Positions 31,691-41,409 are shown, numbered from the stretch's first letter. The stretch is 64,000 nucleotides of DNA from Caryophanales bacterium UBA5729 (GCA_002419505.1 DIGF01000035.1:68042-132041), one strand, 5' to 3'. The notes: generated by a model from the sequence alone, not told the origin. A program made the numbers and translations.

Positions 31691-33106
31691 TTATCGAATA
31701 TAATCTAGGTCAGGGGCTAATCTCTTTTTAGTCCTTTTTTCATAAATATTTGCAAAACTAAAGATTTTCTCGTCTTCAAACTTTTGTCCAATGAAGAACA
31801 AGCTCATAGGTTTATCGTCAGTTAAAGCTTTTGCAGGTATCGCAATAACTGGATTACCAAATATCGGTGCGTGAGAAGTCCGTTTTATCGATACTAAAAC
31901 ATCTAATTTATTTTCTTCGATAATTTTTGAATATTCTCCAGCTTTATCCAAGATTTCTTTTCTTTTTAAATAGTATTCCACTTCGGTTAATGAACCGCTG
32001 GTCTTTTCCGCTGCAGTAAAAATGCTTTGGCCGTATTTAAGTCTATTTTTAGGATCTTGATCATTAAAAATAATTAATTCTTTTAACGACCTTATGCCAT
32101 TAGGTTGATATTTGCCTAAATAATAATTTAAATCTACTTTGAAGTCATATATCAAAGTAATATGATTTGGCATGTCTTTAGTTTCAATGTCTATTACCAT
32201 AACTTCTGCTTGTTCATTACGGAATAATTCTTTGGCTTCGTTTTCGATTTCGACTTCTTCTTCATCATAATCCATATTTGTATATTTAACGAAGCCAACT
32301 TTCTTTCCTTTAATTGATTTTTCTAGAGCACCAACAAAATCATAAGTTTTATCCTTTATAAAATGTGTATATAAATCTTCTTCATCATACCCATAAATTT
32401 CCTGAAGCAAATAGGCGCAGTCTTCAATTGTTCTTGCCAAAGGTCCGGCTGTATCTTGATGATGTGAAATCGGAATTATTCCGCTTCGAGATACCATTCC
32501 TAAAGTAGGTTTAATTGTTGTGACTGAGTTGTTTTTCGCCGGAGCTGTCAATGAACCATTAGTTTCAGTGCCGATGGCAACGGGGATTAAATTAGCGGCG
32601 ACTGCAACTGCTGAACCAGTTGAAGAACCGAGAGGATCTATGTTTTTACTATAAGGACTTTTGACTTGTCCAAACCTAGAACCATAGCCTGAAGGCATGT
32701 TGTCAAAGCTCATAAAATAGGCAAATTCCGATAAATTGGCTTTACCTAGAATAATCATTCCTGCAGCTCTTAGTTTCTTGATTATCTGAGCATCATCAGG
32801 TGCATAAAAGTTTTCTAATGCAATTGAAGAGGCTGAGGTATGCAATTTATCTTTTGTATTAATGTTATCTTTAATTACAATTGGAATCCCGTGGAGTTTA
32901 CTACGGATTTTTCCTTCGCTTCTTTCTTTATCTAAAATCTTTGCGATTTCATAAACTTCGGGATTAATTTCCGCAATTGAATTGAGCTCTGGTCCTGCTT
33001 TGTCATATTTTAAGATTCTTTCCAAATATATTTCCACTAAATTTGTCGATGTGAACTCTTTTGTTTCTAAACCTCGAATCAATTCTTTCAAACTGTACTC
33101 TTTCAT
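31691..33106 (-). CDS. Amidase-signature family hydrolase
   Basis: The 471-residue amidase has the Ser-cisSer-Lys triad: the lysine in IVIKDNINT, the Ser-rich loop DPLGSSTGSAVAVAANL, and GTETNGSLTAPA. It would hydrolyse an amide bond. It lacks gatB or gatC neighbours, so it is not likely the GatA subunit. Closest in style are amidases of peptide- or carboxamide-degrading type. The ATG at 33106 lies after GGAG; upstream ATGs overlap the preceding gene. It is the last gene of a seven-gene operon. Confidence 0.75.
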   Translation of the reverse strand: MKEYSLKELIRGLETKEFTSTNLVEIYLERILKYDKAGPELNSIAEINPEVYEIAKILDKERSEGKIRSKLHGIPIVIKDNINTKDKLHTSASSIALENFYAPDDAQIIKKLRAAGMIILGKANLSEFAYFMSFDNMPSGYGSRFGQVKSPYSKNIDPLGSSTGSAVAVAANLIPVAIGTETNGSLTAPAKNNSVTTIKPTLGMVSRSGIIPISHHQDTAGPLARTIEDCAYLLQEIYGYDEEDLYTHFIKDKTYDFVGALEKSIKGKKVGFVKYTNMDYDEEEVEIENEAKELFRNEQAEVMVIDIETKDMPNHITLIYDFKVDLNYYLGKYQPNGIRSLKELIIFNDQDPKNRLKYGQSIFTAAEKTSGSLTEVEYYLKRKEILDKAGEYSKIIEENKLDVLVSIKRTSHAPIFGNPVIAIPAKALTDDKPMSLFFIGQKFEDEKIFSFANIYEKRTKKRLAPDLDYIR

Positions 33107-33108
33107 CA

Positions 33109-33693
33109 TTATCTCCATTCTTTAAAGAATTCTTCTAAATAGGTTTTCATATATTCAATACGTCTTTCCGCAATTATTCTGGCTTCGACAGTGTTCATCA
33201 GCGCATCTAAACCGAGCAATTTTTGGTAAAAGTGAGCAATTGCCGAATCATCGTTAATAACATCGTTATAAATTAGATGATTCTTTTTTCCAGAATATGC
33301 AAAAACTCTAGCAATTCCAATTGCGCCTAAAGCATCTAATCTATCGGCGTCTTGGACGATTTTACCTTCTAGACTAGTTATCTTTTTTCCTTGTTTTTGA
33401 TCTGAAAAAGACATGTTTTCAATAATATCAATAACTTCAAATTTAATGAATTCACTAACGTGCTCCTCTAAAAAATCAAGAGCCAATCTGCTTGACTCAA
33501 CAGCGATTTTTTTATCATCCAAATCGTGAAGTAAAGCAGCTAAAGCAATGACGTCTAAATCAACATCTTTTCCCACAGAAAGATAAAGTGCCATATTATA
33601 AACTCTCATCGCATGATGATAATCATGCCCAGTACTTTCGTTGGCACTGAATTTCTTAACGTATTTTTTTGCTTTTTCAATTACTCGTTCCAT
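33109..33693 (-). CDS. HD-domain phosphohydrolase
   Basis: The 194-residue protein has the HD metal site: GHDYHHAMRVYNMA, LAALLHDLDDKK (the HD pair) and IVQDADRLDALGAIGIAR. This layout matches the YedJ-like HD family. Such enzymes act on phosphorylated metabolites or nucleotides; the substrate is unknown. The start overlaps the preceding stop by one base (TAATG). Confidence 0.8.
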   Translation of the reverse strand: MERVIEKAKKYVKKFSANESTGHDYHHAMRVYNMALYLSVGKDVDLDVIALAALLHDLDDKKIAVESSRLALDFLEEHVSEFIKFEVIDIIENMSFSDQKQGKKITSLEGKIVQDADRLDALGAIGIARVFAYSGKKNHLIYNDVINDDSAIAHFYQKLLGLDALMNTVEARIIAERRIEYMKTYLEEFFKEWR

Positions 33694-34184
33694 TAGCGAT
33701 ACTCCTTAGATAATTTAATATAGTATCTAGAGTTTTGAATATTGGCTTCTATTTCTATGTCAGTTAATTCTCTGACGATTCGCATTGGGTTACCCATAAC
33801 TAAAGTTCTGGGAGGGACTTTCTTTCCAGGTGGAACAACAGTGCCCGCTGCTACTAAAGCATATTCTCCTACTTCTGCACTATCTAAAATTATTGAACCC
33901 ATGCCGATAAGGGCATAATCATGAACAGTACAAGCATGGATGATTGCGCTATGCCCAATTGTAACTAACTTACCAATAAAGGTCGGCAGGTCAGTGTTGG
34001 TATGGACAACAGCGTTATCTTGAATATTAGTTCCTTCTTTGATCGTGACAGGAGCCATATCACCCCTAACAGTCGCATTAAACCAAATATTCACATCTTT
34101 TTCTATGGTTACGTCACCGATGATATCGCCGCCAATATTAACCGCGTCTTTATCAATTTTCGGTTCATAGTTTAGGTATTTCAA
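33693..34184 (-). CDS. Gamma-carbonic-anhydrase-like hexapeptide protein
   Basis: The 163-residue left-handed beta-helix protein belongs to the YrdA/PaaY/gamma carbonic anhydrase family. Metal-binding histidines are in NAVVHTN and GHSAIIHACTVHDYALIGMGS. A TTG start follows GAGGTGG. Many members bind metal but have no shown carbonic anhydrase activity. Confidence 0.85.
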   Translation of the reverse strand: MKYLNYEPKIDKDAVNIGGDIIGDVTIEKDVNIWFNATVRGDMAPVTIKEGTNIQDNAVVHTNTDLPTFIGKLVTIGHSAIIHACTVHDYALIGMGSIILDSAEVGEYALVAAGTVVPPGKKVPPRTLVMGNPMRIVRELTDIEIEANIQNSRYYIKLSKEYR

Positions 34185-34197
34185 TTAAACCACCTCT

Positions 34198-35115
34198 TTA
34201 TTTAAATCTATAAGTATTAAATCCCTTGTAGTTGATTACTTCTATTTCACCATTGCTTGTTAATCTCTCATATATTAAATGCTTGTTACTTGTGTTTCTT
34301 GAATCTAGAAAAGCATTAATTTCAAATTGGTTCATCGGATGTCTTTTGATTATGGATAAAATCGCTTGTAGATCATTTTTAATATCAGAATAAAACTTAG
34401 GATCAGCTAAGACGTCAATATTGATACCACCTAATTTCTTAGCGATAGTATCAAGTCGCTGATGATCTAAAGCCTTAACAGTTTCTAATGCAGGCGGTCT
34501 AATAGGTGAGTTAATATATAATCTTTGATATTTGATTTTTCTAAGAATTGACTTTAGTTTATCAACTGCTTCATCGGTGTCGTTATACCCCTTACAAATC
34601 ATAGTCTCAACCCATAATTCACCTTGATATTCGTGAGAAAACTTAATCAAACTATCAATTATTTTCTGATAGTTTAAAGATTTTTCTGGTCGATTGATTT
34701 TTTTGAAAGATGTTTCATCATAAGCGTCAACTGAAGGCAAAACAAAGTCTGCTTTGAGTAGTGCTTGATAGACTGACGCTTCAGTTAATCTCGTTGCGTT
34801 AGTGATGACGGCTACTGGAATATTGGTTAAGGTTTTAATGCTAGAAACCAACTCATCTAACCTAGCATAAAGCGTCGGCTCTCCTTCACCAACAATTGAA
34901 ATAATGTCAATTTCTAATCTGTTGTCAAGAACAAGTTTAACTTCATCTAAGATATCTTCCAAAGGATATTGTTCAACCGATTCATTTGTCATTTTATCAG
35001 TTTTTCCGAGCATGCAATACACACATGCTAGATTACAGGTTTTCTTTTGAATTGGGGATATTCCTAAACTTTTCCCTAGTCTTCTTGAGGGTATTGGACC
35101 ATAGACATAGTTCAT
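34198..35115 (-). CDS. Radical SAM protein (COG0731-like)
   Basis: The 305-residue protein has the opening GPIPSRRLGKSLGI and the iron-sulfur cysteines in KKTCNLACVYC (CxxxCxxC). SAM-binding features include IVGEGEPTL and AVITNATR. It resembles the wyosine-synthetase-like radical SAM group (COG0731), which is common and mostly uncharacterised in bacteria. A winged-helix-like C-terminal tail (HPMNQFEINAFLDSRNTSNKHLIYERL) follows. It overlaps nnr by ATGA. Confidence 0.8.
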   Translation of the reverse strand: MNYVYGPIPSRRLGKSLGISPIQKKTCNLACVYCMLGKTDKMTNESVEQYPLEDILDEVKLVLDNRLEIDIISIVGEGEPTLYARLDELVSSIKTLTNIPVAVITNATRLTEASVYQALLKADFVLPSVDAYDETSFKKINRPEKSLNYQKIIDSLIKFSHEYQGELWVETMICKGYNDTDEAVDKLKSILRKIKYQRLYINSPIRPPALETVKALDHQRLDTIAKKLGGINIDVLADPKFYSDIKNDLQAILSIIKRHPMNQFEINAFLDSRNTSNKHLIYERLTSNGEIEVINYKGFNTYRFK

Positions 35116-36539
35116 CTTTTTCTAACCCATACTTTATACAAGTTATCAATCAAATCGCTGGCGGTCATACTTACTTCACCGAATTTTTGTTTTGCATATT
35201 CAGCCGCAATCGAGTGAACTGCTACACCTCGAACACAAGCATTTACCAAAGAATCATCAACCATGTATGAAGAAATAATTCCAGCTAATACATCTCCGGT
35301 TCCAGCTGTTGCTAGACCAGTGTTTTTTGCTTGCAACAAGTAAGTGTATCTTTGTCCCTGAACAATGGTTGTCGGACCTTTCAAAACTACGGTTAACCCA
35401 TTTTTCGCAAGTTTCCTTAAGCAACTAATTGGGTTTTGACTAATCTCTTCTTTACTCATTTTTGTGAACGCACTTAATTCGCCTATATGCGGAGTTATAA
35501 TCACATTTTCGTACTTTTTATCTTTGCTTAAATACTTCAAGCCTCCAGCATCAATCAACATTTTCTTCTTATCGGCATATCTATCAATCATCTCTTGATA
35601 AGGTTGGTAAATTTGACTTATTCCCGGACCAAAGACAATTGCATCGAATTTTGACATATCTAAGGACTCGTCAAATTTATGGTAGATGATATCTTGGTTA
35701 AATCTTATGATATCCCCATCATAAAAAACTTCAACTAAACCGGTACCAGTCTTTAGTGCAGCTAAAGCAGACATGTTAATCGCTCCTGGCAGAACTGATG
35801 AACCAATATAGGCATTATGACCATAGGTATACTTATTGGAATTATGAATTCTTTCTCTAGCAATATTGGCTTCTTTTAAATCAAGATAGTAAACATCGCT
35901 ATATCCTTCCAATAAACCGATATCCAAAAGATTGATATCTCCGTGATAATCGAGTGCGTCATTTAGAAAATTCCCGAGTTTATAATTACCGATAACCCCC
36001 GTATAACACGCCTTCATTGCGATACCCATTGCCAGACCGCTATCAGGATGAATCCCTGACGGCAAATCGATTGCGTAAACAACTTTTTCAAGATCGTTAA
36101 TGGTTTTAATTATGAATTTTAAATCGCCTGAAACGTCTCTGTCGAGGCCTATACCAAATATTCCATCAATGATGTATTTGGCATTGCTCATCTGTTTTTT
36201 AAACTCCACCAAATCTCTAATTTCTAGATATTTCTTTACCAAGCCCAAGTAATGAATATAGGCTATAGAAGCATTATCTAAATTGCCAAATAAATAAGCT
36301 TTCACATTATAACCAAGTTTTTCTAGTTCTAAAAACATTACCAAAGCATCGCCGCCGTTATTACCCACATTAGATATAACAGCGATTTCTTCATTGATAT
36401 TCGGCATGACTCGAGACAAAAAATCTTTCGCAAGCACATAGCCGGCTTGATACATTATTTCTATTTCATCTTGTTGTTTTTGTTCGCATGTCATTTGCTC
36501 AAGCTTCTTAATTTCCTCTGCAGTGAATACTTTCTTCAT
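35112..36539 (-). CDS. nnr: Bifunctional NAD(P)HX epimerase/dehydratase
   Basis: The 475-residue fusion repairs hydrated NAD(P)H. The N-terminal epimerase domain (about 1-210) has SNVGNNGGDALVM and YAIDLPSGIHPDSG. The C-terminal ADP-dependent dehydratase domain has YIGSSVLPGAINMSA, VFGPGISQ, IITPHIGELSAF, VLKGPTTIV and GTGDVLAGIISS. ATG at 36539 is preferred over the upstream TTG because AAGGAG lies 9 nt before it. Confidence 0.92.
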   Translation of the reverse strand: MKKVFTAEEIKKLEQMTCEQKQQDEIEIMYQAGYVLAKDFLSRVMPNINEEIAVISNVGNNGGDALVMFLELEKLGYNVKAYLFGNLDNASIAYIHYLGLVKKYLEIRDLVEFKKQMSNAKYIIDGIFGIGLDRDVSGDLKFIIKTINDLEKVVYAIDLPSGIHPDSGLAMGIAMKACYTGVIGNYKLGNFLNDALDYHGDINLLDIGLLEGYSDVYYLDLKEANIARERIHNSNKYTYGHNAYIGSSVLPGAINMSALAALKTGTGLVEVFYDGDIIRFNQDIIYHKFDESLDMSKFDAIVFGPGISQIYQPYQEMIDRYADKKKMLIDAGGLKYLSKDKKYENVIITPHIGELSAFTKMSKEEISQNPISCLRKLAKNGLTVVLKGPTTIVQGQRYTYLLQAKNTGLATAGTGDVLAGIISSYMVDDSLVNACVRGVAVHSIAAEYAKQKFGEVSMTASDLIDNLYKVWVRKR

Positions 36540-36552
36540 AAGTATCAACTCC

Positions 36553-37242
36553 TTATATTAAAATCTTAATTAAATAAAGCAATAAGATATGTCCAGGATA
36601 AAAGATGTAAAAAAACCATTTCAAGCGGTATTTTCCAGGTTTAAAATTATAGAGGAAAATAAAACCAATCGCCATCATACTATACCATTGTATCGCAGGA
36701 AATTTACCATATTCACTAAGTCCCAAAGTTGAGAGTAACGGAACGTTTATGAACACTAGATTAAGAAATATTAGGTGTAACATATTAGTTACTTTATTAA
36801 AAGAAATTCCAAATAAAATAATCATTAAAACTCCATAGGCCCCATATGAGAAACTTAAAAGCTCGGCGCCGATGATAATGGGAATAACTAGAATTTTCAA
36901 ATACTGATTAGGTTGATAAAAAAGATATAGTCCTAATAACCCAGAAAATAGTGTTAAGAAAATGTTAAACTGAAGAATCATATTATCATTACTAACTAAA
37001 TAATAACCGATTAAAAACGCTTCGATAATAATTGCGAACAATCCCATCCTCAATAAATACTTCTTAACGTCTTTAGTTTTATGAAACCCCTCAGCTAACA
37101 TATAGGCAAACAAGACAAAAGAGATTCTACCAACAATTCTAAAGATAGAATATAGATCTGATGTTCTAGTAAAAAATACAAAAGCAACGTGGTCAATTAC
37201 CATTGTTAAAGCCGCTATCAGCTTTAGGTGCAAACGATTCAT
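36553..37242 (-). CDS. TraX family membrane protein
   Basis: The 229-residue polytopic protein begins LHLKLIAALTMVIDHVAFVFF and has RIVGRISFVLFAYMLAEGFHKTKDVKKYLLRM, both typical of the TraX family. The end includes WYSMMAIGFIFLYN and YIFYPGHILLLYLIKILI. TraX acetylates pilin in the F plasmid; chromosomal homologues in Bacillota have no clear role and no pilin is next to this one. Likely an acyltransferase-like membrane protein. Confidence 0.82.
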   Translation of the reverse strand: MNRLHLKLIAALTMVIDHVAFVFFTRTSDLYSIFRIVGRISFVLFAYMLAEGFHKTKDVKKYLLRMGLFAIIIEAFLIGYYLVSNDNMILQFNIFLTLFSGLLGLYLFYQPNQYLKILVIPIIIGAELLSFSYGAYGVLMIILFGISFNKVTNMLHLIFLNLVFINVPLLSTLGLSEYGKFPAIQWYSMMAIGFIFLYNFKPGKYRLKWFFYIFYPGHILLLYLIKILI

Positions 37243-37247
37243 ATCGC

Positions 37248-38003
37248 TTATAAGTCTGTCAAATCTATTTCAACAGGACAATGATCGCTTCCAAAAATAT
37301 CGTTTAACAATCTCACGTCTTTAATTTTCGACTTCAAGTCTTCAGATACCACAAAGTAATCAATTCTCCATCCTGAATTATTTGCTCGAGCGTTAAAACG
37401 ATATGACCACCAAGTATACTTAACAGTATCTGGATATAAATATCGATAAGTATCAATAAATCCTGTATCTAATAATTCTTGAAACTTAGTTCGTTCTTCA
37501 ATACTGAAACCAGGATTTTTTTCATTAGCTTTAGGGTTTTTTAAGTCAATTTCTTTATGAGCTACATTTAAATCTCCACATAAAATCACTGATTTCTTCT
37601 GTTTTAAACGGTTAAGATAATCACGAAAGTTATCTTCAAACTCCATACGGTATTCTAATCTCGCCAATTCCGGCTGAGCATTAGGAACATAAACATTAAC
37701 GAAATAAAACTTTTCATACTCCAATGCAATGATTCTGCCTTCGTCATTATAACCATTACCATCAATGCCAAAAACTACGTTTAACGGTTGTTTTTTTGTA
37801 TAAATTAAAGTCCCTGAATAACCCTTTTTTTTAGCACAATTCCAATATTCATGGTAACCAGGAAAATCGTGTTCTTTTTGTTCTTCTTGCATCTTGGTCT
37901 CTTGAATCGCAAAGATATCTGCGTCAGTATTTACAAAAAATTCATCAAAGCCTTTTTTCCTCGCCGCTCTTAAACCATTTACATTCCAAGTAACAAATTT
38001 CAT
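37248..38003 (-). CDS. xthA: Exodeoxyribonuclease III / AP endonuclease
   Basis: The 251-residue enzyme has the exonuclease III fold motifs: VTWNVNGLRA, AIQETKMQEEQ (metal glutamate), YVPNAQPELARL, LCGDLNVAHKEIDL and the C-terminal WRIDYFVVS and GSDHCPVEIDL with the catalytic histidine. It repairs abasic sites. ATG at 38003 matches the conserved N-terminus. Confidence 0.93.
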   Translation of the reverse strand: MKFVTWNVNGLRAARKKGFDEFFVNTDADIFAIQETKMQEEQKEHDFPGYHEYWNCAKKKGYSGTLIYTKKQPLNVVFGIDGNGYNDEGRIIALEYEKFYFVNVYVPNAQPELARLEYRMEFEDNFRDYLNRLKQKKSVILCGDLNVAHKEIDLKNPKANEKNPGFSIEERTKFQELLDTGFIDTYRYLYPDTVKYTWWSYRFNARANNSGWRIDYFVVSEDLKSKIKDVRLLNDIFGSDHCPVEIDLTDL

Positions 38004-38036
38004 ATACTCACTCTGCCTTTCTGTACTTACAAATAA

Positions 38037-38042
38037 ATTATA
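38037..38042 (-). promoter_or_regulatory. xthA operon extended -10
   Basis: TATAAT on the minus strand is preceded by TGT. The -35 is not clear. It faces away from the guaD promoter. Confidence 0.45.
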
Positions 38043-38093
38043 ACATAGAATAATATTTTTTTTAATTCTTAACACATATTTCCTTTAGTCTTG

Positions 38094-38122
38094 TTTACAA
38101 ATCTTCGCTTTTTACATATAAT
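38094..38122 (+). promoter_or_regulatory. guaD promoter
   Basis: TTTACA (38094-38099) and TATAAT (38117-38122) are 17 nt apart. Confidence 0.65.
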
Positions 38123-38156
38123 AATATTACCCCAAAATTACTGATTGGAGACAGTT

Positions 38157-38636
38157 ATGATAGATAATCAAAAACATTTAATGCAATTAGCAATTGATGA
38201 AGCCAGAAAAACCATGAATTTAGATTATGGCGGTCCTTTTGGCGCACTAATCATCAATGGTTTAGGAGAAATCATTTCCATAGCTTCTAATACCGTATTA
38301 AGAGACCATGATCCTACTGCTCACGCTGAAATTAACGCTATCAGAAAAGCAACTAAAACTCTTGGAACACACGATTTGAGCAACTGCACTTTATATACGA
38401 CCGCCTATCCATGCCCCATGTGTTTGGGCGCTATAATCTGGGCTAATATTAAAAATGTCTATTACGGTTGTATCGAAAGCGACGCAGAAAAAATTGGCTT
38501 CCGTGATGATTTTATCTATAGATTCATTGAGAATAATCGTAAGGATCTAAACCTGCTTGAATTAAAACAAACAGAAAGAGAAACCTGCTTAACGCTTTTT
38601 AAAGAATACAAAGAGAAAAACAAAGAATTATACTAA
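38157..38636 (+). CDS. guaD: Guanine deaminase (CDA-fold)
   Basis: The 159-residue zinc deaminase has HAEINAIRKA and YPCPMCLGAIIWA, the zinc and proton-shuttle motifs of the cytidine-deaminase fold. The sequence around DPTAHAEINAIR, KTLG, LYTTAYPCPMCLGAI and IGFRDDFIY resembles Bacillus guanine deaminase more than TadA. It would turn guanine to xanthine, feeding the converging purine operon. ATG at 38157 follows GGAG; the longer frame starts at a TTG inside that site. Confidence 0.85.
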   Translation: MIDNQKHLMQLAIDEARKTMNLDYGGPFGALIINGLGEIISIASNTVLRDHDPTAHAEINAIRKATKTLGTHDLSNCTLYTTAYPCPMCLGAIIWANIKNVYYGCIESDAEKIGFRDDFIYRFIENNRKDLNLLELKQTERETCLTLFKEYKEKNKELY

Positions 38637-38639
38637 AAA

Positions 38640-38661
38640 AGAGTGCTGATTTCAGCACTCT
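38640..38661. terminator. Bidirectional terminator between guaD and the purine operon
   Basis: A perfect 10-bp stem AGAGTGCTGA / TCAGCACTCT with A- and T-runs on both sides ends both guaD and the long leftward operon. Confidence 0.9.
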
Positions 38662-39190
38662 ATTTTTTTAAGAAATTATAATCGATTTCTTCATAGATTA
38701 ACTCGCCATTAACTCTTTTTGAAACCATCACGCTAATTCTATTAGCTGTTATATGCATTTCCTCAACTTTAATCATAGACAATTCTTGATCAGATATCTC
38801 TACTTTTCGACCGATGGTAATATGCGGCGTGAAATTAGCATTATCAATCTTAATTCCTGCTTTTATTAAAGCATTAATTGTCAACTTATGAAGGTTGTTT
38901 AATTCATAATTATTGTCTACTTCAAAATGAACTAGTTTATGCTTGTTGGCATTTTTAAAACTACCAAGTTTCTTCGCTACATAAGTAAACTGATAATAAT
39001 TGATCGTTTTGATTGAATCAATAACTTTTTCAATTGTTTCTCGATCAAGTTCACCGATATAAAAAAGCGTTAAATGCAAGTTGTTGTATGTAGTATAATT
39101 GCCTTGATATTTTTCCGCTAAATTCTCAATATATGAATAAAGATTATCTTTTACCTGGCGGTTAAATAATAAAGCGATAAATATTCTCAT
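38660..39190 (-). CDS. thpR: RNA 2',3'-cyclic phosphodiesterase (2H family)
   Basis: The 176-residue protein has the two HxTx motifs of the 2H phosphoesterase family, HLTLFYIG (about residue 39) and HITIGRK (about 121), and the LigT/ThpR layout. It opens 2',3'-cyclic ends in RNA or nucleotides. It is the last gene of the purine operon, 11 nt after ygeW, and its own ribosome binding site is weak, so it is probably translated by coupling. Confidence 0.85.
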   Translation of the reverse strand: MRIFIALLFNRQVKDNLYSYIENLAEKYQGNYTTYNNLHLTLFYIGELDRETIEKVIDSIKTINYYQFTYVAKKLGSFKNANKHKLVHFEVDNNYELNNLHKLTINALIKAGIKIDNANFTPHITIGRKVEISDQELSMIKVEEMHITANRISVMVSKRVNGELIYEEIDYNFLKK

Positions 39191-39201
39191 ATGCTTGTTT
39201 C

Positions 39202-40185
39202 TTACTTGTCTCCCATAGTCATAGCCATTACCGCTTTAGCAGTATGCAAGCGATTTTCAGCTTCTTGATACACAATTGAATGAATTCCATCAATTACAGA
39301 GTCTTCAACCTCATTACCTCTGTCAGCAGGTAAGGCATGCATATATTTGACATTAGGACTAGCCAATGCAATCATCTCTTCGGTACATTTCCAAGATTTG
39401 TAACTCTCTAGCAAATCATCAACGACTGCGTCTGATTGATTTGTTACCCATGAACCCCAGTTCTTAGGGATAACTACATCAGCATCTTTAAATGCTTCTT
39501 CCATATTATGAGTTATTTTAAAACTTCCACCATTTTCCAGAGCGTTTTTCCTTGCTTTTTCAAATACCCATTCTGGTAAATCATAACCTTCTGGATAGGC
39601 AATAGTAACATCCATTCCATATCTTGGGAACAATAGCACTTGCGTTAAAGGAACGGATATTGGTTTCTTATGCGTAGTAGCGTAAGCCCAAATAATTGAG
39701 ACTTTTAGTCGCTTCGTTTCTTTAAAAACCTCTTGAATGGTCATTAAATCCGCTAATCCTTGCATAGGGTGAAATAAATCGCATTGTAAATTCATAATTG
39801 GAACAGTAGAATTCGCTGCCATTTCACGTAAAAAGCGGTTACCAACACCCCAAAAACAGTTTCTACACGCAATACCGTGACCGTAACTTGATAATATAAC
39901 CGCTGTATCTTTAGCGCTTTCGCCATGGGAAAGTTGCATTTTTGAAGTATCAAGAAAAATCGCATGCCCTCCCATTTGCGCTAAACCGGCTTCCATTGAA
40001 TTTCTTGTCCTTGTTGATTGCTCAAAGAACATTAAAAAAGCGTTTTTGTTTTTTAGATAAGTAGTATCTTCATTATTATAAAACTTTTTCTTTAAATCTT
40101 TAGATACTTCTAGCAATTTATCTATTTCTGGTTTTGTCCATTCCTCTAGCGTTATAAAATGTTTTCCTTTAAATAATGGTTTCAT
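39202..40185 (-). CDS. ygeW: YgeW-like carbamoyltransferase
   Basis: The 327-residue protein belongs to the aspartate/ornithine carbamoyltransferase superfamily. The carbamoyl-phosphate motif is FEQSTRTRNSMEAG, then LSHGESAKDTA and HPMQGLADLMTI. The insert around FWGVGNRFLRE resembles the knotted YgeW group. E. coli YgeW is about 396 residues, so this one is shorter. In urate/xanthine clusters it is thought to release carbamoyl phosphate from a ureido intermediate, allowing ATP formation; no carbamate kinase is in this window. Confidence 0.8.
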   Translation of the reverse strand: MKPLFKGKHFITLEEWTKPEIDKLLEVSKDLKKKFYNNEDTTYLKNKNAFLMFFEQSTRTRNSMEAGLAQMGGHAIFLDTSKMQLSHGESAKDTAVILSSYGHGIACRNCFWGVGNRFLREMAANSTVPIMNLQCDLFHPMQGLADLMTIQEVFKETKRLKVSIIWAYATTHKKPISVPLTQVLLFPRYGMDVTIAYPEGYDLPEWVFEKARKNALENGGSFKITHNMEEAFKDADVVIPKNWGSWVTNQSDAVVDDLLESYKSWKCTEEMIALASPNVKYMHALPADRGNEVEDSVIDGIHSIVYQEAENRLHTAKAVMAMTMGDK

Positions 40186-40194
40186 ATTATTCTC

Positions 40195-41400
40195 CTATTC
40201 TTTTAAACTTTCCGTATATGTGTTTGGAATAGCCGCATACATTGCACAAGCTACTACCAAGTGTTCTTTATAAGTAATTTCATTAGGTGCATGTGCTTGT
40301 TCTTCTTTACCTGGCCCAAAGCCAATACATGGAATATTATGTCTACCCATAATCGATACTGCATTTGTGGAAAACGTCCATTTGTCGACTTTTGGCGCTT
40401 TATTAAACAATTTTTCATAAGCCTTTACAGCACTTGTACAAACGATATGATCTTCAGATAAAACCCAAGTTGGAAAGTAAGATTTTGTTGGATATACTAA
40501 GCCAGTATATGCTGGTCTAGCATATTCATACATCTCTACTTTAGCATTAGCTTTCTTTACAGACTCTAAATTCTTAATTTCATTAATTGCACTTTCGAAT
40601 GTTTCTCCATCTGTTAATCGTCGATCAATCGATACACTGCAACCGTCCGCAACAGCACACCTTGAAGGCGAAGAATAAAATATCTCACTAACAGTCAATG
40701 TCCCTTTTCCTAGAAAATCATTGTCCAGTAATCTTTCATTTAGTTTTTCTAGTTCTATTAAAATTGGTGCCATCTTAAAGATAGCATTGTCACCTCTTTC
40801 AGGGGCACTTCCATGACATGATACGCCACTAGTAGATACTTTAATTTCCATTCTACCACGATGTCCGCGATAGATATTTAAACTAGTAGGTTCTGTAATC
40901 ACGACAAACTCTGGTCTAATCTTTTCTTCTTCAATTAAATATTGCCAACAAAGGCCATCACAATCTTCTTCTTGAACTGTTCCAGTAATCAATAAGGTAT
41001 AATCTTTAGCTAAACCTAATTCTTTAATGATTTTTCCAGCATAGACCATTGAAGCCATTCCGCCTTCTTGGTCAGATGCGCCTCTGCCGCCGATGGTCGT
41101 TTCGTCTTCGTAACCTTCATATGGGTCAAACTTCCAATTATTAATCTCGCCAATACCAACTGTATCGATATGTGCATCCATTGCGATTAAGTGTTTCCCA
41201 TTACCAATACGTCCGATGATGTTACCCATTTTATCTATTCTGACTTCATCAAAACCAACTTTAATCATTTCTTCCTTAATTCTTTGAATGACTAATTCTT
41301 CTTCGCAACTTTCACTAGGTATACGAATCATATCTCTTAAAAATTTTGTCATATCTTTTTCATACTTTTTACTTAGTTCATATATTTTTTTATAATCCAT
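40195..41400 (-). CDS. ygeY: YgeY-like M20 family hydrolase
   Basis: The 401-residue metallopeptidase-fold enzyme has the M20 site: MDAHIDTVGIG (metal histidine and aspartate), GGRGASDQEGGMA, VQEEDCDG (general base glutamate) and ITEPT, with APNE near the C-terminus. YgeY homologues lie next to YgeW and YgeX in purine-degradation clusters. The likely role is hydrolysis of an amide in the ring-opened purine. ATG at 41400 has AGGAGCG upstream. Confidence 0.85.
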   Translation of the reverse strand: MDYKKIYELSKKYEKDMTKFLRDMIRIPSESCEEELVIQRIKEEMIKVGFDEVRIDKMGNIIGRIGNGKHLIAMDAHIDTVGIGEINNWKFDPYEGYEDETTIGGRGASDQEGGMASMVYAGKIIKELGLAKDYTLLITGTVQEEDCDGLCWQYLIEEEKIRPEFVVITEPTSLNIYRGHRGRMEIKVSTSGVSCHGSAPERGDNAIFKMAPILIELEKLNERLLDNDFLGKGTLTVSEIFYSSPSRCAVADGCSVSIDRRLTDGETFESAINEIKNLESVKKANAKVEMYEYARPAYTGLVYPTKSYFPTWVLSEDHIVCTSAVKAYEKLFNKAPKVDKWTFSTNAVSIMGRHNIPCIGFGPGKEEQAHAPNEITYKEHLVVACAMYAAIPNTYTESLKE

Positions 41401-41409
41401 ATTTCGCTC

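Noticed and set aside
31691..33106. Amidase as GatA of the amidotransferase
   Set aside because: No gatB or gatC beside it, and the operon context is housekeeping hydrolases rather than translation.
36553..37242. TraX as a sign of a conjugative element
   Set aside because: The gene sits in a housekeeping operon with xthA and nnr; no transfer, relaxase or integrase gene is visible.
39202..40185. Ornithine carbamoyltransferase of arginine metabolism
   Set aside because: It is embedded between YgeY-like and ThpR genes in the purine operon, with no arginine deiminase or carbamate kinase nearby.
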